Assembly: GCF_003008615.1 (NCBI RefSeq)
Contig: NZ_CP027657.1
Location: forward strand, 1,426,001-1,490,000
Origin: Pseudomonas mendocina
GTDB taxonomy: Bacteria; Pseudomonadota; Gammaproteobacteria; Pseudomonadales; Pseudomonadaceae
Reading direction: 5' to 3'
Length of the DNA: 64,000 nt
Below, piece after piece: positions 50,797-59,914 of this stretch. Below the pieces are notes generated by a model, which ran no database searches, was not told where the DNA came from, and was given only the letters and a program-made list of their open reading frames with translations. Position numbers and translations under genes: made by a program. Position 1 is the first letter of the stretch. Each line of letters opens with the position of its first letter.

Positions 50797-52596
50797 ATGC
50801 CGAATCTCCATGCACTCTCATGCCGTTCCTCCGGCATGCCGTCCACAGCGTCTTCTCCTGTCGATAGCGCCCCGAACATACGCCGATATCCCCTGCTGAA
50901 TGTCCTGATGATCCTGCTGCTCGGCTCGGCAAGCGTCGCCGCCATGGCACAGACGCCGAGCGACCTGGAGGCAGCCGCACGTCAGGCAGAACGTCTGCAG
51001 AACGAGATGAACCAGCGCATCCAGCAGCAGCGCCTGCAGGATCTGCAATCGGATCAGCCCCCCACTCGCCTGCAAGTGGTGCCGCCAACACCCCGACCAC
51101 GCGATTCGGCGGCCTGCCGGGACATCAGCACGGTCGAGATTCAGAATGCCGAACTGCTGCCCGAACGCGTTCGCCGCGACATTCAGGAGAGCTATCAAGG
51201 CCGCTGCCTGGGCGTCGCCGAGATCGAGCAACTGCTGGCCGACATCACCGCCGCATACATGACACGTGGCTACGTGACCGCACGTGCCTACCTGCCTGGC
51301 CAGGATCTGAGTCAGGGCACCCTGATCATCGAAGTCGAAGAAGGTCAGCTCGAGCGCATCGACATCAACGATGGCGACAAACGCTCCATTTCCCCCGGCA
51401 ACGTATTTCCCGGCAAGGTCGGTGAACCACTCAACCTGCGTGACCTGGAGCAGGCGCTGGATCAGATCAATCGCCTGTCGTCGAACAACGCCACCATGGA
51501 AATCCTTCCAGGCACCGAAGCGGGCGACAGCCTGGTGCGCTTCAACAACGAGCCGGGGCAGCCGTACCACCTGAATCTCACTTATGACAACAACGGCCAG
51601 AAAGCCACCGGCCGCAATCAACTCGGGGTCAACCTGGGACTCGACAACCCACTGGGCTTCAACGATTTCCTCAGCCTAACCCACCGCCGCGCCCAGCCTT
51701 ACGAGAGCGGCAAGCGTTCGTCCTATTTCAACAACCTGACCTACGTGCTGCCCTGGGGCTACAACACCTTCAGCCTGAGCCTCTCCGACTCCGAATATGC
51801 CAGCCTGTTGAAGGCGCCCAGTGGTGCCAAGCTGAAAACCAACGGCGATTCGCAGACCTACACCCTGCAAATGGATCGCGTGCTCTGGCGCGGCCAGTCC
51901 GGCCAATGGAACCTGTCCGGCGCCCTGACCCAGAAAGAACAGGGCAACTACCTCGAAGACATCCTGCTGGAGGTCAGCAGCCGTCGCCTGAGTGTGTTCG
52001 ACCTCGACTCCAGTTACACCACGCGCGTACTCGGCGGCGCCTTCAGTCTGAACCTTGGTGTGGCCCGTGGCCTGCACCTGTTCGGCTCGCTCAAGGACGC
52101 CTCCAACCTGCCCGACTGGGCACCACGCGCACAATTCACCAAGTACAAGTACGGCTTCGGCTACTACCGCCCCTTCGAGTTGCTGAACCAGGAACTGAGC
52201 TTCAACAGCCAGTTCAGCGGCCAGCATGCTCGCGACGTGCTCTATGGCTCGGAGCGCATCTCCCTCGGCAGCCTCTACACGGTGCGCGGCTTCAACGAGG
52301 AGTCGATTGCCGGCGATCACGGCTACTACTGGCGCAACGAGTTGGCCCTGACCCATCGTTTCAGCCTGCCCAATGGCCGTCCTGCCCTACTGCGCCCCTT
52401 CGTCGGACTCGACTACGGCAAGGCCTGGAACCGGGAGGACGAATCCGCTGGCGACCTCAGCAGCGCGTCGCTCGGCGTGGGCGTGATGACCGGCCCGGTC
52501 AATCTCAACCTGACGCTGGCACACCCGCTCGACTCCCCCAAATATGAAACGGATCAGGGCGACACCCTGGCCTTCAGCCTCAGCCTTTCCCTCTGA
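50797..52596 (+). CDS. Two-partner secretion outer membrane transporter (TpsB, ShlB/FhaC/CdiB family)
   Basis: The protein has 599 residues from the ATG at 50797. A long signal peptide ends near SASVAAMAQ. A helix rich in Gln/Arg (about 55-95) corresponds to the plug helix H1. POTRA repeats follow (about 105-260), with a Cys pair (CRDIS and GRCLG). The 16-strand barrel has the conserved YTVRGFNEES loop motif near residue 490 and a C-terminal strand ending in Leu (FSLSLSL). It exports the TpsA encoded 11 bases downstream. An ATG at 50836 is an alternative start. Confidence 0.92.
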   Translation: MPNLHALSCRSSGMPSTASSPVDSAPNIRRYPLLNVLMILLLGSASVAAMAQTPSDLEAAARQAERLQNEMNQRIQQQRLQDLQSDQPPTRLQVVPPTPRPRDSAACRDISTVEIQNAELLPERVRRDIQESYQGRCLGVAEIEQLLADITAAYMTRGYVTARAYLPGQDLSQGTLIIEVEEGQLERIDINDGDKRSISPGNVFPGKVGEPLNLRDLEQALDQINRLSSNNATMEILPGTEAGDSLVRFNNEPGQPYHLNLTYDNNGQKATGRNQLGVNLGLDNPLGFNDFLSLTHRRAQPYESGKRSSYFNNLTYVLPWGYNTFSLSLSDSEYASLLKAPSGAKLKTNGDSQTYTLQMDRVLWRGQSGQWNLSGALTQKEQGNYLEDILLEVSSRRLSVFDLDSSYTTRVLGGAFSLNLGVARGLHLFGSLKDASNLPDWAPRAQFTKYKYGFGYYRPFELLNQELSFNSQFSGQHARDVLYGSERISLGSLYTVRGFNEESIAGDHGYYWRNELALTHRFSLPNGRPALLRPFVGLDYGKAWNREDESAGDLSSASLGVGVMTGPVNLNLTLAHPLDSPKYETDQGDTLAFSLSLSL

Positions 52597-52607
52597 AGGA
52601 AGATGAC

Positions 52608-55600
52608 ATGAACCATATCTATCGCATCGTCTGGAACAGGGTTCGCAACGCCTTCATGGTGGTGGCGGAGAACGTCGGCAGCGGCGGCCGCAGCGCCAGC
52701 GGCTCGGGCCGTGGCCCGATGGGCTCGGTTGGCCTGTTCGCACTGAGCGTACTCGGAGCCTCGATCTTCGTCGGCTCGGTGCATGCAGCAGGCGTCGAAG
52801 TTGCCAGCGGCAACACCCAGGTCTTCCAGGCGCCGAACGGCGTCCAGGTCATCGATATCGCCACGGCCAACAAGGCCGGTGTTTCGCACAACCGCTACAT
52901 CCACTACAACGTCGACCCGAGTGGCCAGATTCTCAACAACAACTCGGCGCTTACGCGTGCCGGCGCGCTGCAATCGCAGCTCGGCGGACAGATCGTGCCC
53001 AACGTCAACCTGACCAACGAAGCACGGGTGATCCTCAACGAAGTGGTCGCGCCCAATCGCTCTTCGCTCAAGGGTTATACCGAGGTGGTCGGCGGCAAGG
53101 CCGACGTGATCGTAGCCAACCCCTACGGCATCACCTGCTCGGGCTGTGGCTTCATCAACACCGACCGTGCCACCCTGACCACCGGCGTACCCACCATTGG
53201 CGGCGACGGCCGCGTGGCCGGCTTCAACGTCAACCGGGGTGACATCCTGATCGAAGGCACCGGCCTCGACGGCCGCAACCAGAAAGTACTGGATCTGGTG
53301 GCACGCTCGGTGAAGATTGATGGCCAGATCAACGGCCAGGATGTGGCCGTGGTGGCCGGCAGCAACACTTACGGATATGCCGACCGCAGCACCACGGCCC
53401 AGGCCCCAACCGGCGATACGCCGCTGTATGCCATCGACTCCACCGCCCTGGGCGGCATGTACGCCAATCGTATTCAGTTGCTGGCCACCGAAAACGGCGT
53501 CGGCGTGCGCATGCGCGGCGAAGCGGCGGCCAGCGCCGATGACTTCGTGCTCAGCGCATCGGGCAAGATCGAAATCAACACGCGCATCAGCGCCGAGCGT
53601 GATATCGCACTGAGCAGCTCGACCGCAGGCGAATCGATTCGCGTCGAAGGCGAGAGCACCCAGCTGACCGCCAAGCGCGACATCGCCATCACTGCCCAGG
53701 CTGGCCAAGTGGCGCTGGACGAGTCGACCCTGACTGCCAGTCGCGATCTCACCCTGACCGCCGCCAGCCTCAGTGACAACAGTACGGGCGACAAGCGCTA
53801 CGCCGGGCGTGATGCGCGAATCCAGACCACCGGCAGCACGCAGATTGCCGGCAGCGCCTGGGGCGCGGGCGACGATCTGTCCATCCGTGCAGCCAGCCTT
53901 ACGGTGAACGACGCAGCCAACCTATACAGTGGTGCCGATGCCCAGGCCACCGGCAAATCCCTGACGCTGACCACCACCAGTGGCGACCTGCGCCTGAACC
54001 AGGCGACCGTGCAGAGTGCGGGCGAACTGAAGCTGGATTCCGCCACCGTACTCGCCACCGGCAGCAACACCGAGATCAAGAGCGTCAGCGATTTCGACGT
54101 GAAGGCAACGGGCGCCATCGATCATGCCGGCAAGCTCCTCGGCGCCGCGGATGGCCAGGTGCAGGCCGGAGGGCGCCTGACCAACAGCAACGTGCTGCAC
54201 GCCAGCGGTAACCTCAACGTCAAGGCCAACTCGCTCGTCAACACCAATACTGCGGGTCTGTCGTCACTCAAGACGCTCGATATCCAGGCCACCACCAGCA
54301 TCGACAACTCGGGCGCCCTGTATGCCGGCGAACACCTGTCGCTGAAAGCCGGTGACAAGGTACAGAACCACAGCAGCGGCACCGTCGACAGCAATGGCAG
54401 CATGGCCACGGACAGTGCACGCTTCATCAACAACGGTGCCGTCGTCGGCGTAGGCGATATCCACATCAAGGCCAGCCAGTCGTTCGTCAACGAAACCCTG
54501 TGGAGCGGCGGCAGCCTGACCAAGCAGGATGGCTCGCCGACTTATGGCAACGTCATCAGCTCAGACAAGATCGCCAACTCCGGGTGTTTTCTGGGCATCT
54601 GCAAGGGCATCGATGCCTGGATGTATGACGTCCAGTACACCTACAACGAGCAACTGGTCGGCCTGACCCTGGCCCAGCTGCAGGCGCTGCAGAAAGCCCA
54701 GATCATCTCCAATGGCGCTGGCAGCAAGCTGACCATCGACTATGGCAACAGCGGCCAGAACAAGGTCGGCGTCATCTCCGCAGCCAACGTCGAGATCGGC
54801 GGCACCGGCACCTTCCGCAACGAAGAACTGGCGCTCTACCACTACACCAAGGTGCTGCGCTGGATCGATAACGATGACGGCAGTGTTGGCTGGGTTCGTG
54901 TCGACCCCGATCGCTTCTGCTATGACGGCGGCCCGGCAAACTGCGCTGGTCGTGACGACGGGCTGCCCAACAGTCCTGACGACGACGGCACCAGTTGGGG
55001 CGACTGGAATCCCGGCTGGGGCTGGGAACGCGTACCTGATAGCCAAGCCTATGCAGAGGGCATCCGCGGAGGCGTCTTCAGTGACGCCGAGGTCATCGGC
55101 CGCAGCGGTGCCGGTATCTACGCCACCAGCCTGAACTTCACCAGCGGCACGCTGGAGAACGTCGGCTCACCCTGGCCGGAGGATGAGGGCAAGGCCCGCC
55201 TCGGCAGCCAACTGGGCACCAGCGTCAACACCCCTGGCATCGGCGCCCCCAGCATCACGCTGCCGACCAACCCCAACGGCTACTACGTCCCCAGCAAGAC
55301 ACCAGGCGCCAAATACCTGGTGGAAACCAACCCGAACTTCGCAGTGGGCTCGAACTTCGTCGGCTCCGATTACCTGGCCGAGCGCTACGGCTTCAACCCG
55401 GACACCGTGCAAACGCGCCTGGGCGATGCCAACTACGAGGCCTACCTGATCCGCCAGCAATTGATCCAACAGACCAACAACAATGTGATCGCCGGCTATG
55501 ACAACGAAGTCGACCAGATGAAACGCCTGATGGATCAAGCCTATGCTCAGGGCAAGTCACTCGGCCTGGAATTCGGCAAACCCCCGACCGCCGTGCAATT

Positions 55601-58568
55601 GGCAGGTTTGACCGAAGACATCGTATGGATGGAAGAGTCCGTCGTCGAAGGTCAGAAAGTTCTCGTACCCAAGGTCTACCTGGCCGCCAGCACTGTGGCA
55701 GCACTCGAGGCAGGCGCGGTGATCGCCGCACGCGACACCCGCATCAGCGGCGAAGGCCTGAGCAACACCGGCGGCACCATCTCCGGCAGCGGCAGCCTGA
55801 CGGTGGAAACCCGTGGCGACATCACCAATACCAGCGGCACCATCAAGGGCGGCAATGTCGATCTGAAGTCCACCGAGGGCAGCATCCGCAACGAAACCCT
55901 GGCCGTCGGCCAGGGCGACGGTACCACCTACACTACCGCCATCGGCAAGACCGGCAGCATCCAGTCCACCGGTGACCTGAGCCTGGACGCTGCACGCAAT
56001 ATCGAAGTGATCGGTGCCGATATCAGCTCGGAAGGCAATGCCTCACTGAATGCAGGTGGCGACATCACCGTCGACACCATCGTCGACAAGAACACCACCA
56101 CCAGCTACACCGAGAGCGGCGGTTTCCTCAGTTCCAGCAGCACCCGCACCTCGGTCAGCAGCGAGACCAACATCGGCTCTGGCCTGAACATCAAAGGCGA
56201 CCTGAAGACCCGCAGCGGTGGCGACACCACCATCGCTGGCAGCGAAGTCAATGTTGGCGGCGACCTGGATGCCGAGGCCGACGGCAGCTTCAACGTCGTT
56301 GCCCGTCAGGACAAGCTGACCGTCGACACCCAGACCTCGAAGTCCGGCATTGGCGTTGGTGGCGGCCTGTATGGCAGCCAGAAGACCACCGTCAACGACT
56401 TCACCGGCACCAACGTGGGCTCCACCCTCAACGTCGGCGGCAATGCCAACGTCAAGGCGGGCGAACAGATCGTTGTGCAAGGCTCTGACGTCAATATTGG
56501 CGGTGATGCCAGCCTCGATGGCAAGCAAGGCATCGCCATCCTCGACGGCCTCGACGAACGCCGTACCGACACCAAGGTCGAGACCACCACGTTCCTCAAA
56601 ATCGACAGTTCTTCAGGCGCGTCAGCCGGCACCGAAACCGAGGCCAACCGTCAGGGTGCCAGCGCCAGTGCCAAGGCCAGCGCCAGCAACAGCACCAACG
56701 TGAAGCTGGCTGAGGTCAGTACCACGGTGACCAACACCGGCAGCAACACCAGCGTCGCCTCCAACCTCAACGTAGGGGGCAACCTGTCGATGCGCAGTGA
56801 CGGCGACGTGACCGTGCAAGGCTCCAATGTCGAAGCCGGTGGCGACCTGAATGTCGACGCCAAGGACATCAACGTCCTCACCGGGCGCAACGAAAGCTGG
56901 AGCGAGAGCAACACCACCCGCACCTCGATCGGCATCTACGTCGACTCCGAGGCTGGCGCCGAGGCATCCGCCAATGCCAGTGCCCACGGCACCGGTGGCG
57001 CCAAGGCCGAGGTCAAGGCAGAGACCACCGCAACCGCGGGCGCACGCCACGAGCGTGAGCAGTCTTCCAGCTATGACCTGGTCAATAGCGCCTCGACCCT
57101 GAAGTCCGGCGGCAACATGAACCTCAAGGCCAGCGACACCGCAACCTTCCAGGGTGCCCAGGTATCGTCCGGCGGCGACATGAACATCGAGGCGCAGGAC
57201 ATCCGCAACGTCGCCGCGCAGGACATCAGCACCAGCAGCAGCAGTGCCGAGACCCATACCGCGGGTCTTTATGTCGGCGCCAGTGCCGAGGCCAGTACCG
57301 AAGCCAGCGTCGACAAGAACGGCCAAGCCAAGGCTTCGGCCAGCGCCAGTGCCGAAGCCAGCGCCGGTGTGCGTCAGGCGACAGAGAAGTCCAACAACAG
57401 CAGCACCTCGATCACCCAGGTGACCAACAGCTTCACCTCTGGCGGCAACTTCAACCGCACCGCGCAGAACACCATCGTCGACCAGGGCACCCTGGTCGAG
57501 GCGGCTGGCAACATCAGCCAGTCCGCCCGCGAGATTCGCGACGAGGCAGTGTCAGACCAGAGTTACTCGTCGGAAAGCTCGTACAGCCACGACGCCCGCG
57601 TGGGTGCCTACGTCGGTGCCGAGGCCAAGGCCAGCACCGATGAAGGCGCCAGCGCCGGCACTGGTTACGGCGCCAAGGCGTCGGTCGAGGGCGAGGACAG
57701 CAAGGCTTCTGAACAGTCCAGCACAGCCGTCACCAGCCGCTTCAAGGCCGGTGGCAGCATCTCCTCCACCTCCACGGAGAAAACCACGCTGGTCGGTACC
57801 AGCTTCGAGGCCGGCGAGGACATCAACATCCAGGCCGGTTCGCTGGATATCCAGGCCGCTCGCGACACCAGCAGCAGCTCGAGCAGCAGCAAGTCGCTGA
57901 ACGCGGAGGTGAAGGTCGGTACCGACGGCGCCAGCGTCGAAGCAGGCTTCGAGGCAGAGAACGCCAAGGAAAATGCGTCCACTGCTCGCACCGCCAGCCT
58001 CAACGCCGGCGGCAAGCTGAACATCAGCACCACGGGCGATGCACGCTTCGAAGGCACGGAACTCAATAGCGGTGGCGACACGACCATCGGAGCCGGCGGC
58101 AACGTCGAGTTCGCGGCGGCGCGTGATACGTCCAGCAGTTCGTCGAACAACCTCTCGCTCAGCGTCTCGGCGTCGGAAGACAACGAGGGCGCGCAGAGCG
58201 GCGAAGGTTCCATCGGTGGCGGCCTGAGCCGCAGCAATTCGAACCAGGCACGCACAGGCTCGATCAACTCCGGTGGCAACGTCACGGTAACCTCCGGCGG
58301 CGACACTACTCTGCAAGGAACTCAGGTGCAGTCGGCAGGCGATACCAACCTGTCGGCAGGCGGCCAGGTGCGCATGGAGTCAGCCGAAAGCAGCTCGTCC
58401 GAAGTGGGCGTACAGGCAGGCTTCTCGGCCAAGGCCAGCAAGGACAAGGACGGCGAAGAAAGCGGCGGCAGCTCGGCAGCGGCCTCGGTGATCGGTAGCA
58501 GCCAGAAGGGCAGCAGTGCCGCGACGATTCGCTCCGGTGGCGAGACGCGTATCGAACAGGGGCGCTGA
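52608..58568 (+). CDS. Two-partner secretion exoprotein (TpsA), CdiA-like but without toxin end
   Basis: The protein has 1986 residues. An extended signal peptide region (MNHIYRIVWNRVRNAFMVV) and signal sequence end near residue 62. The TPS domain follows (about 62-310), with VANPYGITCSGCGF, the cysteine-bearing form seen in CdiA and FHA. A first repeat block runs to about 620. The central region (about 650-1030) has a Cys pair (GCFLGIC), Trp/Asp-rich stretches and a KYLVETNPNF-to-VLVPKVYLAA segment like that of CdiA proteins. At least nine hemagglutinin repeats follow (about 1060-1986), each with a (G)GDxxxxA start and an Ala/Ser/Glu-rich linker. It ends GETRIEQGR inside the repeats. No pretoxin VENN motif, toxin or immunity gene is seen. 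Confidence 0.92.
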   Translation: MNHIYRIVWNRVRNAFMVVAENVGSGGRSASGSGRGPMGSVGLFALSVLGASIFVGSVHAAGVEVASGNTQVFQAPNGVQVIDIATANKAGVSHNRYIHYNVDPSGQILNNNSALTRAGALQSQLGGQIVPNVNLTNEARVILNEVVAPNRSSLKGYTEVVGGKADVIVANPYGITCSGCGFINTDRATLTTGVPTIGGDGRVAGFNVNRGDILIEGTGLDGRNQKVLDLVARSVKIDGQINGQDVAVVAGSNTYGYADRSTTAQAPTGDTPLYAIDSTALGGMYANRIQLLATENGVGVRMRGEAAASADDFVLSASGKIEINTRISAERDIALSSSTAGESIRVEGESTQLTAKRDIAITAQAGQVALDESTLTASRDLTLTAASLSDNSTGDKRYAGRDARIQTTGSTQIAGSAWGAGDDLSIRAASLTVNDAANLYSGADAQATGKSLTLTTTSGDLRLNQATVQSAGELKLDSATVLATGSNTEIKSVSDFDVKATGAIDHAGKLLGAADGQVQAGGRLTNSNVLHASGNLNVKANSLVNTNTAGLSSLKTLDIQATTSIDNSGALYAGEHLSLKAGDKVQNHSSGTVDSNGSMATDSARFINNGAVVGVGDIHIKASQSFVNETLWSGGSLTKQDGSPTYGNVISSDKIANSGCFLGICKGIDAWMYDVQYTYNEQLVGLTLAQLQALQKAQIISNGAGSKLTIDYGNSGQNKVGVISAANVEIGGTGTFRNEELALYHYTKVLRWIDNDDGSVGWVRVDPDRFCYDGGPANCAGRDDGLPNSPDDDGTSWGDWNPGWGWERVPDSQAYAEGIRGGVFSDAEVIGRSGAGIYATSLNFTSGTLENVGSPWPEDEGKARLGSQLGTSVNTPGIGAPSITLPTNPNGYYVPSKTPGAKYLVETNPNFAVGSNFVGSDYLAERYGFNPDTVQTRLGDANYEAYLIRQQLIQQTNNNVIAGYDNEVDQMKRLMDQAYAQGKSLGLEFGKPPTAVQLAGLTEDIVWMEESVVEGQKVLVPKVYLAASTVAALEAGAVIAARDTRISGEGLSNTGGTISGSGSLTVETRGDITNTSGTIKGGNVDLKSTEGSIRNETLAVGQGDGTTYTTAIGKTGSIQSTGDLSLDAARNIEVIGADISSEGNASLNAGGDITVDTIVDKNTTTSYTESGGFLSSSSTRTSVSSETNIGSGLNIKGDLKTRSGGDTTIAGSEVNVGGDLDAEADGSFNVVARQDKLTVDTQTSKSGIGVGGGLYGSQKTTVNDFTGTNVGSTLNVGGNANVKAGEQIVVQGSDVNIGGDASLDGKQGIAILDGLDERRTDTKVETTTFLKIDSSSGASAGTETEANRQGASASAKASASNSTNVKLAEVSTTVTNTGSNTSVASNLNVGGNLSMRSDGDVTVQGSNVEAGGDLNVDAKDINVLTGRNESWSESNTTRTSIGIYVDSEAGAEASANASAHGTGGAKAEVKAETTATAGARHEREQSSSYDLVNSASTLKSGGNMNLKASDTATFQGAQVSSGGDMNIEAQDIRNVAAQDISTSSSSAETHTAGLYVGASAEASTEASVDKNGQAKASASASAEASAGVRQATEKSNNSSTSITQVTNSFTSGGNFNRTAQNTIVDQGTLVEAAGNISQSAREIRDEAVSDQSYSSESSYSHDARVGAYVGAEAKASTDEGASAGTGYGAKASVEGEDSKASEQSSTAVTSRFKAGGSISSTSTEKTTLVGTSFEAGEDINIQAGSLDIQAARDTSSSSSSSKSLNAEVKVGTDGASVEAGFEAENAKENASTARTASLNAGGKLNISTTGDARFEGTELNSGGDTTIGAGGNVEFAAARDTSSSSSNNLSLSVSASEDNEGAQSGEGSIGGGLSRSNSNQARTGSINSGGNVTVTSGGDTTLQGTQVQSAGDTNLSAGGQVRMESAESSSSEVGVQAGFSAKASKDKDGEESGGSSAAASVIGSSQKGSSAATIRSGGETRIEQGR

Positions 58569-58649
58569 TCAGGGGCTGTTTCCACGCCGCAGGCGCGCTA
58601 GGATGTTGTAAGGCGCGTATTCCAGCGCGCCTGCAGTGGGGGAAACACA

Positions 58650-59267
58650 ATGAGCGAAACCTTCAAGCCCGACGCCGATGCGGTCGACATCATCGAGCGC
58701 GAGACCTGCTTCCGCGGGTTCTATCGCCTCGATCGGATCAAGCTGCGTCATCGTCAGTACGCTGGAGGCATGGGCCCGCAACTGACCCGTGAGCTGTTCG
58801 TGCGCCACGATGCCGTCTGCGTGCTGCCCTACGATCCGCAGCGTGACGAGGTGGTGCTGATCGAGCAGTTCCGCGTCGGTGCCATGGAGAAGGTCGCCAA
58901 TCCCTGGTTGCTGGAACTGGTGGCAGGCCTGATCGACAAGGACGAAGAGCCTGAGGAGGTTGCGCGCCGCGAAGCCATCGAGGAAGCCGACCTGACGCTC
59001 ACCTCGCTGTGGCCGATCACCCAGTACTTCCCATCGCCGGGCGGTTCCAACGAGCGCGTGCACCTGTTCGTCGGCCGCTGCAACAGCGAGGGCGCCGGCG
59101 GTGTGCACGGTCTGCCCGAAGAAGGCGAGGATATCCGTGTCCATGTGATGCCAGTGGAAGATGCGCTGGCCGCTGTGCGCGACGGCAGAATCGACAATGC
59201 AGCCAGCATCATCGCGCTGCAGTGGCTGGCCCTAAACCGCGACGAGGTGCGAGGAATGTGGTCGTGA
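58650..59267 (+). CDS. nudF: ADP-ribose pyrophosphatase (Nudix)
   Basis: The protein has 205 residues. The Nudix box is complete: Gly in VAGLIDKDEEPEEVARREAI, then EEADL (about residues 92-113). It splits ADP-ribose to AMP and ribose 5-phosphate. It is the first gene after the accessory block, 81 bases past the TpsA stop. The stop overlaps the start of the DUF1249 gene as GTGA. The nudF-DUF1249-cpdA-yqiA-parE order is conserved among gammaproteobacteria. Confidence 0.96.
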   Translation: MSETFKPDADAVDIIERETCFRGFYRLDRIKLRHRQYAGGMGPQLTRELFVRHDAVCVLPYDPQRDEVVLIEQFRVGAMEKVANPWLLELVAGLIDKDEEPEEVARREAIEEADLTLTSLWPITQYFPSPGGSNERVHLFVGRCNSEGAGGVHGLPEEGEDIRVHVMPVEDALAAVRDGRIDNAASIIALQWLALNRDEVRGMWS

Positions 59268-59710
59268 ATCTGCTGCGCGAGCGCTATCGGGTCGACCTGG
59301 TCGAGCTGCAAGCGGCCTGCGAGGCCAATTATGCGCGTCTGATGCGCCTGTTGCCGCGCATGCGTGAACATAGTGAGAGCCGCCGCGTCGCCCTGAGCCA
59401 GGGCGAGCACCTGCTCGGCGTGCTGGCCCTGGATGTGCTGGAGAGCTGCCCGTATACCACGACATTGCGCGTACGCCAGGAGCACAGCCTGCCCTGGCTG
59501 CCCGTGCCGCAGCTGGAGGTACGGGTGTACCACGACGCCCGCATGGCCGAGGTGGTGAGCGCCGAGAACACCCGACGCCTGCACATTCGCTACCCCTACC
59601 CCAACGCCGCCATGCATCAGCCAGACGAAAAGAACCAGCTCAACCTGTTCCTCGGCGAATGGCTCAGCCATTGCCTGGCCTGCGGTCACGAACCCCAGCC
59701 AGTGATGTAA
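59264..59710 (+). CDS. DUF1249 family protein
   Basis: The protein has 148 residues from a GTG at 59264, which has GAGG nine bases upstream and overlaps the nudF stop by four bases. A GTG two codons earlier is possible but too close to the ribosome site. The sequence has the family core with NYARLMRLLP near the N-terminus, ARMAEVVSAEN and a C-terminal DEKNQLNLFLGEWLSHCL. It is probably a soluble cytoplasmic protein. The function is unknown; it is kept between nudF and cpdA in many genomes. Confidence 0.88.
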   Translation: MNLLRERYRVDLVELQAACEANYARLMRLLPRMREHSESRRVALSQGEHLLGVLALDVLESCPYTTTLRVRQEHSLPWLPVPQLEVRVYHDARMAEVVSAENTRRLHIRYPYPNAAMHQPDEKNQLNLFLGEWLSHCLACGHEPQPVM

Positions 59711-59807
59711 CACCTTACGACAAGCGATCAAGCTTTCTCCCGCCCTGCCGATAGCGCCCCGTAGCTGTTCTTGCCTCCAACTCACAAGGATCAGCACTAA
59801 GGTGCGC

Positions 59808-59831
59808 AAAAAATGCCCTCGGCGTTTTTTT
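59808..59831 (+). terminator. Possible weak terminator between the DUF1249 gene and cpdA
   Basis: AAAAAATGCC, loop CTC and GGCGTTTTTTT pair, mostly by A-T with a three-base GC core and one T-G pair. The 204-base gap (59711-59914) shows no gene. Confidence 0.5.
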
Positions 59832-59914
59832 CTGTGATCTGCGTCCGCTTGCCGGGTTTTCCCTTTGCCGCGGCAACCACCATAATTCACTCGATAATGC
59901 CTTAGGAGATGGTC

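Noticed and set aside
52554..53708. 384-codon minus-strand frame opposite the start of the TpsA gene
   Set aside because: It only mirrors the repetitive Gly/Ala/Asp coding of the exoprotein and has no independent start signal or family resemblance.
55700..58560. Tandem repeats that could suggest a CRISPR array
   Set aside because: They are in-frame protein repeats of about 100 residues within one coding sequence, with no short identical repeats and unique spacers. No CRISPR array or cas gene is seen in the window.
58569..58649. Possible immunity gene (CdiI) after the exoprotein
   Set aside because: Only 81 bases are available and they hold no reading frame of useful length.
47866..58649. 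Prophage or integrative element carrying the accessory block
   Set aside because: No integrase, transposase, phage structural gene, tRNA or flanking direct repeat could be found at its borders.
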